Origin: an uncultured Paracoccaceae bacterium
GTDB lineage: Bacteria > Pseudomonadota > Alphaproteobacteria > Rhodobacterales > Rhodobacteraceae
DNA: 64,000 nucleotides
Assembly (NCBI GenBank): GCA_947494445.1
Contig: CANLVD010000005.1
Span: 120,947 to 184,946, forward strand
Reading direction: 5' to 3'
The translations under genes and the position numbers were made by a program. The notes under the pieces are model-generated. The model was given only the letters and a program-made list of their open reading frames with translations. It was not told the DNA's origin and did not search any database. Positions 16,297 through 24,004 of the stretch are shown piece by piece (the stretch's first letter is position 1; every line of letters starts with the position of its first letter).

Positions 16297-17801
16297 CAGT
16301 CGGTTACCGCCTGTGGCTTCTTCAAGAGGTTGCGCAGGAACATCGGGGCAACGAACCCGGCAATTGCAGCCAGCCAAAGGCCAATGGCAATCGGTGTCGA
16401 GAACAGGAACATCGGATCGCCGTCTGAGAGCACCATTGCCCTGCGCAGGGCGTTTTCCATGTTACCGCCCAAAAGGATGCCAAGGATCACTGGAACAGTC
16501 GGGATGTCCAGCTTGCGCAAGACATAGCCCAGCACGCCAAAGGCAATCATCAACAGCAGGTCAAAATAGCTGCCGGACAGCGAGTAGATCCCCACGAAGG
16601 AGATCATGGTCACACCCGGCAGAAGCACCCACGGGGGCACTGTCAGGATGCGTACGAAGATCTTGACCATCGGCACATTCATCAACAGCAACACGATGTT
16701 TGCAATCAGAAGCGAGGCGATCAGACCCCAGACCACCTCGGGCCGATCCGTGAACAGCGTCGGGCCGGGCGTGATGTTGAGTGTCATCAGAAGCGCCAGC
16801 AACACGGCCGTTGTGCCGGAGCCGGGAACACCCAGCGTCAGCATTGGCACTAGCGCTCCCCCCGCTGCCGCGTTGTTTCCCGCCTCAGGTGCGGCAATTC
16901 CCTTTGGCACACCTGTGCCGAACCCGCCGTCTTTGCCGGCCACGGATTTCTCGGTCATATAAGCCAGAAAGCTGCCCAGAGACGCGCCTGCACCGGGAAG
17001 AATGCCCGCAACAAAACCAACGCCTGAGGCCCGCAGCATGGTCCATTTTGTGGCCATGATGTCTTTCCACGGGATGGTCACCTTCTCAAGCTTGACCCCG
17101 ATGGAGGATGCCTTGCCGTGGCTTTCAATGAAAAAGAACACTTCGGCGATGGCAAACAGTCCGACGATGGCCACAAGGAAGTCGATGCCGTCCATCAGAT
17201 GCAGATTGCCACCTGTCAGACGCGGCAGACCCGAGGAGTTGTCCACTCCGATCATTGCGATGCCCAGCCCGATACAGGACGCAAGTGCTGCCTTTGCCTG
17301 ATTGTTCGAGGCCATGCCCCCCAGCGTGCAGAAAGCCAGCAGGTAAAGTGCGAAGTATTCAGCCGGGCCGAACAGATAGGCCACGCGCGCCAGCATGGGA
17401 GCCAGCAGCATCAGGCCGACCGTGGCCAAAAACGCGCCCACGAAAGAAGCAACACCGGACAGCACCAGCGCATCGCCGGCACGTCCCTGCTTGGCCATCG
17501 GATAGCCATCAAGCGTCGTCATCAAAGCCGGCTCATCACCGGGGATGTTCAAAAGGATCGAGGATATTCGCCCCCCATACATCGCACCATAATAGACTGA
17601 CGTCATCAGCACGAGTGCGGCGGTGGCATCCAGTCCCATCGTAAAAGTCAGCGGGATCAGGATCGCCACGCCGTTGGACGGGCCAAGGCCCGGAAGCGCG
17701 CCGATTATGGTGCCCAGAAAACAGCCCGCAATCGCCAGCATCAGCGTGTAGGGCGACAAGGCGATCGAAAAGCCAAGTGCAAGATTGTCGATGATTTCCA
17801 T
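16296..17801 (-). CDS. tctA: Tripartite tricarboxylate transporter, large membrane subunit TctA
   Basis: 501 residues with about 11-12 membrane spans. The family signature GALPGLGPSNGVAILIPLTF is near residue 35, and a second related loop is GILPGAGASLGSFLAY near residue 265, as expected from the internal duplication of TctA. It forms the ion-coupled channel for a carboxylate delivered by TctC. It lies 3 bases after tctB. Confidence 0.92.
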   Translation of the reverse strand: MEIIDNLALGFSIALSPYTLMLAIAGCFLGTIIGALPGLGPSNGVAILIPLTFTMGLDATAALVLMTSVYYGAMYGGRISSILLNIPGDEPALMTTLDGYPMAKQGRAGDALVLSGVASFVGAFLATVGLMLLAPMLARVAYLFGPAEYFALYLLAFCTLGGMASNNQAKAALASCIGLGIAMIGVDNSSGLPRLTGGNLHLMDGIDFLVAIVGLFAIAEVFFFIESHGKASSIGVKLEKVTIPWKDIMATKWTMLRASGVGFVAGILPGAGASLGSFLAYMTEKSVAGKDGGFGTGVPKGIAAPEAGNNAAAGGALVPMLTLGVPGSGTTAVLLALLMTLNITPGPTLFTDRPEVVWGLIASLLIANIVLLLMNVPMVKIFVRILTVPPWVLLPGVTMISFVGIYSLSGSYFDLLLMIAFGVLGYVLRKLDIPTVPVILGILLGGNMENALRRAMVLSDGDPMFLFSTPIAIGLWLAAIAGFVAPMFLRNLLKKPQAVTD

Positions 17802-17804
17802 GGA

Positions 17805-18245
17805 TTATCCCACCAGGCCTTTGGGGAAGGCCACAAGCCCCAGTCCAAGCGCAAATTTGAAAAGGCAGAAAAGCCCAACCGACAAGCCGACCCCTGCCAA
17901 GGCCGAGACCTTGGCGCGCCCCGAGATCTGATAGCTCAGAATGCCCGCCGTGACTGCCGTCGGCAGCAGAAAGCCCAGCGGTTTCAGCGAATACGCATAG
18001 CAGACCAGCACCACGACAGCGATGGCCAATGCCCCGAACGTGCCGAGCGAGGGCCAGGTCGGATCGGGATCAGGCTTGAATATCATCACCAGGGCACAAA
18101 TCCCGGCAACGCCAGCTACAAGCATTGGAAACGCCTTCGGGCCCACTGGGTCTGACAAAAAACTGGTCTGGATTTGTGTGGCGCTTGCGAAATACCCAAG
18201 CGCCACCAAAAGCGTGACCAGACCAAAGATCCGGTCACTTTTCAT
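17805..18245 (-). CDS. tctB: Tripartite tricarboxylate transporter, small membrane subunit TctB
   Basis: 146 residues with four hydrophobic segments. The start KSDRIFGLVTLLVALGYFAS and the loop FLSDPVGPKAFPMLVAGVAG are typical for TctB. The ATG at 18245 was chosen over the upstream open frame, which lies in the tctC gene. It is required for transport; a precise role beyond complex formation is not established. Confidence 0.9.
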   Translation of the reverse strand: MKSDRIFGLVTLLVALGYFASATQIQTSFLSDPVGPKAFPMLVAGVAGICALVMIFKPDPDPTWPSLGTFGALAIAVVVLVCYAYSLKPLGFLLPTAVTAGILSYQISGRAKVSALAGVGLSVGLFCLFKFALGLGLVAFPKGLVG

Positions 18246-18258
18246 GATGTCATCACCA

Positions 18259-19221
18259 TTACTGGATGACGCCGATGTCTTTGGACAACTGGTTGATCTC
18301 GGCAACCAGACCATCGACATAGGACTGGAAGTCACCGCCAACTTTGGTGAACGGGGCCAGACCGTTAGCGGCCATTGCCTCTTTCCACTCGGCACTGTCT
18401 GCTACCATCTGCAGCTTGTCAGCCCAGCTGTTGAACGTGTCATCGCTCACACCGCGCGGGATATAAAGACCACGCCAGTTCACGGCAACCACGTCAAAGC
18501 CCTGCTCCTTGGCTGTCGGAATGTCCTCAAAGCCCGGAATGCGCTCATCTGTGAGAACGGCCAGAACCTTGACTTCGCCAGCCTTGAGGAAGCCCACGAC
18601 CTCGGACATGTCGCCGGTCATGGCTTGGGTAAAGCCGCCAACGGTCTGGGTGATCGCATCCGCACCACCATCAACACCGATGTATTTCACTTTGGTGATG
18701 TCGGTGAACCCGGCACGTTGCAGAATCATCAGTGGCTTGAGGTGGTCAAATCCGCCAACAGCCGAGCCACCTGCAAAGGCAACCGAACCGGGATCGGCTT
18801 TGATTGCATCAATCAGTTCACCAAGCGAGTTGAAAGAACTGTCCTTGCCCACGACGATCACGCCGGGATCCGCGCCGATGGCACCCACAAAGCGCACCTG
18901 ATCGGCGGTCATACCGGCATAGGCATTCTGCGCCAGACGCGTCGATGTGGCCGACGAGGCCGCAACAATCAGGTCCGCGTCGTCATTGCGCTCGGACACG
19001 ACATGGGTATAGGCCAGACCACCGCCTGCGCCCGCCATGTTGGTGACCTGCACGGGCTTGTCGACCGCACCAATGTCAAACATGATCTTGCCGATCTGAC
19101 GGCATGTGAAGTCCCAGCCTCCGCCGGGGTTTGCCGGTGCGATGCACTCAGCGGCCATCGCGCCCGAGCCGATGGTCAGGAATGCGCCCGTCATCAGCGC
19201 CTTGAATGTCTTGGATTGCAT
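18259..19221 (-). CDS. tctC: Tripartite tricarboxylate transporter, substrate-binding protein TctC (Bug family)
   Basis: 320 residues with a signal peptide (residues 1-23, ending in GAMA|A), then the Bug fold. Typical segments are VQVTNMAGAGGGLAYTHV and FAGGSAVGGFDHLKPLM. A cysteine pair (AECIAPAN and FTCRQIG) lies near the mature N-terminus. It binds an organic acid in the periplasm and hands it to TctAB. The ATG at 19221 has GGGAGA upstream. It is the first gene of the operon; the 151 bases before it hold the promoter, but I see no clear -10/-35 pair. Confidence 0.93.
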   Translation of the reverse strand: MQSKTFKALMTGAFLTIGSGAMAAECIAPANPGGGWDFTCRQIGKIMFDIGAVDKPVQVTNMAGAGGGLAYTHVVSERNDDADLIVAASSATSTRLAQNAYAGMTADQVRFVGAIGADPGVIVVGKDSSFNSLGELIDAIKADPGSVAFAGGSAVGGFDHLKPLMILQRAGFTDITKVKYIGVDGGADAITQTVGGFTQAMTGDMSEVVGFLKAGEVKVLAVLTDERIPGFEDIPTAKEQGFDVVAVNWRGLYIPRGVSDDTFNSWADKLQMVADSAEWKEAMAANGLAPFTKVGGDFQSYVDGLVAEINQLSKDIGVIQ

Positions 19222-19372
19222 GTGTGTCTCCCTATCAATGGCGGGTTTCCTCCCGCTCATGCGAAACGGAGGCTAGCAAGGGTTGATCAGACTGTCACGC
19301 CTTGGCTTGGGGAAAACGCAATGACCTAGCGAGCGCAGAACCGGCCGGTTGCAATCGCTTTGGTTATCTCTG

Positions 19373-20056
19373 CTACCCGCGTGCGCCAAGCTCGAAACGC
19401 TCCATTAACTGGAAAGCACCGTTTGCCAGTTCGCCGACCAAAGCAATCTGTGTAATCCCGAAAGGCCTCGGCAGGGCGGGGAGGTAAGCATCAAGAAGTC
19501 CTTCAGCCCGTGTCTGGGTGTCGGGATCAAGACGACCCGTCAGGGTCATGTGAAACCGAAATTCTTCCATCACATACGGGTAGCCCCACTTTTCCAGAAG
19601 TGCGTTTTGCGCATGTGTCAGGTTGGCAGCCCGTCTTCGGGCAAGTTCGGACGCAGGCGGTGGTGCCCGGAAGGCGTCCAGATCCTGAACACACCCGGCA
19701 GCCAGCTTGTTCAGGGCGCGCGCATCTCCATCTGCCGTCAGGGCCAGAAATGATCCGATCCGCGATACGCTCAAACCGTCCACAGCGACCGGGTGCAGAC
19801 TACGTGCAAGTTCGGCAGTGGCGCTCCTCAGATCATCAAACGCAGAACCTTCCGCCAGCCGAAACGGTGGCTTCAGGGTCGCGTGAAAGCCGTATTTGCG
19901 GGGTGTTTTGGTGATTTCAGCCCGCAGATCCAACGCAATCACATCAGCGCAGGGCACACCAAGGGACACATCCCAGCCCAGCCAACGCGCGCCGAAATCG
20001 GACAAAGCCCCGTCAGGTGGCAGGTAATAGATTGCGAATCTCGTAAACTCTGACAT
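19373..20056 (-). CDS. DUF1045 family protein, phosphonate-metabolism associated 2H phosphoesterase fold
   Basis: 227 residues. The start RFAIYYLPPDGALSDFGARW and the two histidine motifs HATLK (in YGFHATLKPPF) and HMTLT (in FRFHMTLTGRL) are those of the DUF1045 branch of the 2H phosphoesterase superfamily. Members are found in phn clusters, and a cyclic phosphate such as the PhnP-type intermediate has been suggested as substrate. It is divergent from phnM with only 40 bases between the starts, which supports joint regulation. A second ATG two codons earlier (20062) is possible. Confidence 0.85.
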   Translation of the reverse strand: MSEFTRFAIYYLPPDGALSDFGARWLGWDVSLGVPCADVIALDLRAEITKTPRKYGFHATLKPPFRLAEGSAFDDLRSATAELARSLHPVAVDGLSVSRIGSFLALTADGDARALNKLAAGCVQDLDAFRAPPPASELARRRAANLTHAQNALLEKWGYPYVMEEFRFHMTLTGRLDPDTQTRAEGLLDAYLPALPRPFGITQIALVGELANGAFQLMERFELGARG

Positions 20057-20096
20057 GAACATCCCATATTCTAAGCCACAGCAGCGCGGTCGTGAC

Positions 20097-21242
20097 ATGA
20101 CACAAGACAATTGCCTTGCCAACGCGCAACTTGTTCTGCCCGAACGCATGCTGCATGGCGCGGTTTTCGTGGAAGACGGCAGGATTGCCGGACTGGAAGA
20201 AGGCGATCATGTCCCGGTCGGTGCGATTGACCTGGACGGTGATGTCCTAACCCCCGGACTGATCGAATTGCACACCGACAATATGGAGCGCCACATCGCC
20301 CCCCGCCCGAAGGTCACCTGGCCGCGGGAGGCCGCGATCCTTGCCCATGACGCCGAGCTTGCAGGATGCGGGATCACGACCGTGTTTGATGCTTTGCGTG
20401 TGGGCTCGGTCGTTTCGACCGATCGCACGGGCTACGGGAAGTACGCCCGCGAGCTTGCATCCGAACTGGTGGCGCTGCGCAAGACCGGCTTCCTGAAAAT
20501 CAACCACCACATCCATCTGCGCGCTGAGGTTTGCTCCGAGACTTTGATCGAAGAACTGGACGAATTCAGCGCGGCAGACGGGATCGGGATTCTGTCGCTG
20601 ATGGATCATACACCCGGTCAGCGCCAGTTTCGTGACCTCACCACGCTGCGCAACTACTTCAAGGGAAAATATGCTCTGTCAGACACGGAATTCGCTGAGC
20701 ATATCGAACGCCAGAAAGGGCTCCAATCGAGACTTGGAAAGGCCCATGAAGCAGCGGCAGTGGCCACAGCCAAGCGACTGGGCGCGGTACTTGCCAGCCA
20801 TGATGATACAACTGCCGATCAAGTCGCAACATCGGCCAGGCACGGCGTGCAATTGGCTGAGTTTCCAACAACGATCGAAGCGGCACAAGCCAGCAACGAT
20901 CACGGAATTGCCGTGATGATGGGCGCGCCCAATCTGGTGCGCGGTGGATCGCATGCGGGCAATGTGTCCGCCCTTGAACTCGCGCAGAACGATCTGCTCG
21001 ACATTCTGTCATCCGACTACATTCCCGCCGGTCTGATGCTGGCCGCCTTTCAACTGGCCGGTGTCTGGAAAGACTTGCCCCGCGCGATTGCCTGCGTCAC
21101 CGCCCACCCAGCCAAAGCCGCGGGCCTCACGTCACGGGGCCGTATAGCAGTGGGATTGGAACCCGATTTCGTCCGCGTCGCCGTTCTTGATGGTCAGCCC
21201 CTGATCCGAGAAACCTGGCGAGCGGGAACCCGTATCGCGTGA
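20097..21242 (+). CDS. phnM: Alpha-D-ribose 1-methylphosphonate 5-triphosphate diphosphatase PhnM
   Basis: 381 residues of the amidohydrolase superfamily. Metal-binding motifs are GLIELHTDNMERH (residues 60-72), the lysine/His region NHHIHLRAE (about residue 140), and DHTPGQRQF. PhnM removes diphosphate from the ribosyl-phosphonate triphosphate in the C-P lyase route. The ATG at 20097 was chosen because the upstream residues overlap the divergent gene. The C-P lyase core (phnGHIJ) and its transporter are not in the window, so this is either an orphan or a separate operon. Confidence 0.9.
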   Translation: MTQDNCLANAQLVLPERMLHGAVFVEDGRIAGLEEGDHVPVGAIDLDGDVLTPGLIELHTDNMERHIAPRPKVTWPREAAILAHDAELAGCGITTVFDALRVGSVVSTDRTGYGKYARELASELVALRKTGFLKINHHIHLRAEVCSETLIEELDEFSAADGIGILSLMDHTPGQRQFRDLTTLRNYFKGKYALSDTEFAEHIERQKGLQSRLGKAHEAAAVATAKRLGAVLASHDDTTADQVATSARHGVQLAEFPTTIEAAQASNDHGIAVMMGAPNLVRGGSHAGNVSALELAQNDLLDILSSDYIPAGLMLAAFQLAGVWKDLPRAIACVTAHPAKAAGLTSRGRIAVGLEPDFVRVAVLDGQPLIRETWRAGTRIA

Positions 21243-21264
21243 AGCAGCCTTGCTTTTCTTTCGA

Positions 21265-21321
21265 CTTTTCCACATCAAGTGAGCTTGAACGCGGGTTTAA
21301 CCCCGATTTGATGCGGAAAAG
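21265..21321. promoter_or_regulatory. Long inverted repeat between phnM and the LysR gene
   Basis: CTTTTCCACATCAA (21265-21278) and TTGATGCGGAAAAG (21308-21321) are inverted copies with 13 of 14 bases matching, 29 bases apart. The right arm is 11 bases before the LysR start. The arrangement fits a dimer-of-dimers operator for autoregulation, or a hairpin ending phnM transcripts. Confidence 0.5.
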
Positions 21322-21332
21322 CCGAATTTACC

Positions 21333-22295
21333 ATGAGCAAGACCATCTCGTTAAAAGCTCTGGAAGTCTTTGAGGAGCTCAGCCGCGCAGGCTCCATGCA
21401 GACGGCTGCGCGCAATCTTGGACTGTCGGCACCTGCTGCCTCCCAGCAGTTGAAAAATCTTGAGACCGCTCTTGGGCAAACCCTGATCGATCATGACCGT
21501 CGCCCCCTGACGCTCAGCCGGGGTGGGCAGGCTTATCTGGTGCATGTGCGGGCGGCGTTGACCCATTTGCGGCAGGGCGCGGCGGAGTTGTCGCTGATCG
21601 ACCTGCAAAGCGTGCAATCCCTGAAAATCTCGATCATCGACGATTTTGACAGCGATGTGACCCCGCGCCTGACAGCGGCACTTGCTTCCGTCCTGTCGCC
21701 TGCTCAGCTTTCTTTGATGACCGCGCCGTCTCATCGCATTCTGCAGGCCCTGACCGAACGTCAGTCCGATCTGGGCGTGGCCGCCCGTCCCCCAAGTCCC
21801 GATACCACCCTGTCCGAAGAGCCGGTTTTGCGTGATCCTTTCGTGCTGGCAGTTCCGCGCGGACATCTTCCTGGCCCTCCCGACAGTCTGGACGCGCTCA
21901 TCCGACTGCCGTTTCTGCGCTATGAAGCCTCGCAACTCATGGCCCGGCAAATCGCGGCACAACTCTCCCGGCTCAGGCTTGAGCCGCAGGGACGAATGGA
22001 GCTGGACAGCAATCAGGCCATCTTTGGATTGATTGCCTCAGGCGCAGGTTGGGCGATCACGACCCCATTGGGATATCTGCGTGCGCGGCAGTTTCACGAG
22101 GCAGTCGATCTGCATCCGCTCCCCTTTGCAGACTTCTCCAGAACTGTCTCCCTGTTTCACCGTGCCGACTGGATGCCCCGGATCGCCAGCGGGATCGCAG
22201 ACAGCCTGCGGGGCATCCTTCGTGCACAGGTGGTCGAACCAATTCTGGCAACCACACCCTGGCTGGACGGCTCGCTGGCCATTCTGCCCGATTGA
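21333..22295 (+). CDS. LysR-type transcriptional regulator
   Basis: 320 residues. The winged HTH is at residues 4-62 (LKALEVFEELSRAGSMQTAA, then NLGLSAPAASQQLKNLETAL), followed by the linker helix and a periplasmic-binding-protein-like effector domain. It ends seven bases before the convergent MttB-like gene stop. Its targets are unknown: the phnM/DUF1045 pair upstream and the MttB/dehydrogenase genes downstream are both candidates. An inverted repeat directly in front of the gene may be its own operator. Confidence 0.88.
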   Translation: MSKTISLKALEVFEELSRAGSMQTAARNLGLSAPAASQQLKNLETALGQTLIDHDRRPLTLSRGGQAYLVHVRAALTHLRQGAAELSLIDLQSVQSLKISIIDDFDSDVTPRLTAALASVLSPAQLSLMTAPSHRILQALTERQSDLGVAARPPSPDTTLSEEPVLRDPFVLAVPRGHLPGPPDSLDALIRLPFLRYEASQLMARQIAAQLSRLRLEPQGRMELDSNQAIFGLIASGAGWAITTPLGYLRARQFHEAVDLHPLPFADFSRTVSLFHRADWMPRIASGIADSLRGILRAQVVEPILATTPWLDGSLAILPD

Positions 22296-22301
22296 TCCCG
22301 C

Positions 22302-23825
22302 TCAAGGGTCCAGAAGAATGTTGTACTCTCTCCGGATTCGCGCCTCCGCCTCGGCGCTCAGGTAGGTCGGGTGATGTTCAGCCAGAATGTCCTTGGCCCG
22401 CAGGCGTGCCCGGGACCAGGCGTCGGTTTGGCCCTTCTCAGTCCAGGTAACAGGCGCGTCCCGGTCTGCCAGCTTTGGATAGAAGTAGTCCCGCTCCATC
22501 GCCGCAATCGTATCGGGTCCTCCAAGAAAATGGCCTTCTCCGAGTACAGCGTCGCGAATGGCCTCGAAACTGAGCGTGCCATCATTGACTTCAACCCCCC
22601 GCAGGGTCCGGTAGATCAGCGAGTGCATTTCGTCATCCAGCACGAATGCCTCAAAACTGGCGCCCAGCAGCGAGGCCATCATGCCCGAGGATTCGTAGAT
22701 CAGATTGCCGCCCGCCAGACCTGCTGCGAGGGCCGAGATGCCTTTCTCGACCCCATATTGCGCATCCACAGCTTTCGCGTCTGTCATGGAAGAGGCCACG
22801 CCAGAGGGCAGACCCAGCCAGTTCGACAATTGTGCCGAGGCCGCGTTCATCACCGAAATCTCCCCACCGCCCCCGACAAAGGCACCGGTGCGCAGGTCGA
22901 TCACAAGTGGCCAATTGGAAAAGATCATCGGATAGCCGGGCTGAAAGACATTGACCATGATCAGGCTGGCCAGCGTCTCGGCCAGAGACTGGGCCAGAAA
23001 CCCCGCAAGCGTGGCAGGCGCCGTTGCGCCTGATTGTGCTGCCGTGATGCAGGAGATCGGCAGGCCGTGCTTCATGCATTCTAGTGTCACCTCAACGGCA
23101 TCTTCACCATAGCGCATGGGTGAGATCACCGGGCTGATATGGGCTTTCAGAAAGGGCGTGTCGCGGAAATCAACTTCGCCCAATGCCGTGTTGACCATGG
23201 CCATGATCGGCGCGACATGTTCGGCGATGGTAAAGGACGTGGCCACCGGCTTGGTGGTTCCCTTGAGCAAAGCAAAAACGGTGTTCACGTCCAGATCAAA
23301 ATTGTCCGGCAAGTCGGTTGCCACACAACAGCGGGTGAACCAACTGACATTGGTCAAAGTGTCTTGCAACCGCGTGAAATCGTAAAGATCGCGCAACGTC
23401 GACGGGCGATAGGACCCGCTGTCGATGTCAAGCGTCTGGACTGCAGCCCCACCGGTTCCGAAATAAACACGTTCACCCCCCACATGAATGGAGCGTGCCG
23501 GATCGCGCCCATGAAAGACGAAGTCCTTGGCCGCACCCTTGATGATCCGCTCGACCATTTCACGCGGGAAATGAATGCGTGCATCGCCCTCCTGTGCCCC
23601 ACAGGCAATCAGTTGCCGGGACAGTACTTGTGGCACCTCCCCCATGCCAAGATCTTCCAGCAGCCTCAGCGCCATCTGGTAAATCGCCTGCATCTCGGCG
23701 TCGGTCAGAGGTTTGTAGAGCCCCCCCAGTTGGCCGGGCGGGCAGGGGTTGACCTCAACCGGGCGTGCCCGCCGTGCCTTGCGTTCCGCCCGTCCACCGC
23801 TGCGTCTGGTTTTGTCCTGATCCAT
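22302..23825 (-). CDS. Trimethylamine methyltransferase (MttB) family protein without pyrrolysine
   Basis: 507 residues of the MttB superfamily, full length in a single frame, so there is no in-frame amber codon. The N-terminal linker with RRARPVEVNPCPPGQ precedes the TIM-barrel. Conserved-looking segments are VYFGTGGAAVQTLDID, PISCITAAQSGATAPATLAG and SSGMMASLLGASFEAF. Relatives without pyrrolysine include glycine betaine or proline betaine:corrinoid methyltransferases (MtgB/MtpB type). No corrinoid protein gene is in the window. It diverges from an FAD-GcvT dehydrogenase, which suggests a demethylation pathway for a methylated amine. Substrate not determined. Confidence 0.85.
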   Translation of the reverse strand: MDQDKTRRSGGRAERKARRARPVEVNPCPPGQLGGLYKPLTDAEMQAIYQMALRLLEDLGMGEVPQVLSRQLIACGAQEGDARIHFPREMVERIIKGAAKDFVFHGRDPARSIHVGGERVYFGTGGAAVQTLDIDSGSYRPSTLRDLYDFTRLQDTLTNVSWFTRCCVATDLPDNFDLDVNTVFALLKGTTKPVATSFTIAEHVAPIMAMVNTALGEVDFRDTPFLKAHISPVISPMRYGEDAVEVTLECMKHGLPISCITAAQSGATAPATLAGFLAQSLAETLASLIMVNVFQPGYPMIFSNWPLVIDLRTGAFVGGGGEISVMNAASAQLSNWLGLPSGVASSMTDAKAVDAQYGVEKGISALAAGLAGGNLIYESSGMMASLLGASFEAFVLDDEMHSLIYRTLRGVEVNDGTLSFEAIRDAVLGEGHFLGGPDTIAAMERDYFYPKLADRDAPVTWTEKGQTDAWSRARLRAKDILAEHHPTYLSAEAEARIRREYNILLDP

Positions 23826-23892
23826 GCTCGCCCGTCCTTTCGCAAAAACAGTCTGGAGTGCGTGGTAAAATCAGCAATCGCAATTCTGTAAG

Positions 23893-23930
23893 TTTCAATT
23901 TTTGAAATCAATGTTTCGATTTTCCAGAAA
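23893..23930. promoter_or_regulatory. Two adjacent TTTC...GAAA dyads in the divergent MttB/dehydrogenase promoter
   Basis: TTTCAATTTTTGAAA (23893-23907) is a perfect dyad, and a second, looser one runs from TTTC at 23914 to GAAA at 23930. They lie in the AT-rich middle of the 179-base intergenic region. Paired sites of this shape are typical operators, for instance for RpiR-type regulators. Which regulator binds is not known. Confidence 0.5.
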
Positions 23931-24004
23931 TACTCATCTTCGCATTGACCACCACAAGCGAGACCCATCAGGTTGGCCGCAAAACTGTCAGGAAAGCACG
24001 TTTC

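Noticed and set aside
18022..19329. 435-residue plus-strand frame over tctC
   Set aside because: tctC on the minus strand has a signal peptide, Bug motifs and operon context; this frame has none.
22302..23825. Possible pyrrolysine (amber read-through) in the MttB homologue
   Set aside because: The 507-residue frame is full length and contains no internal TAG.
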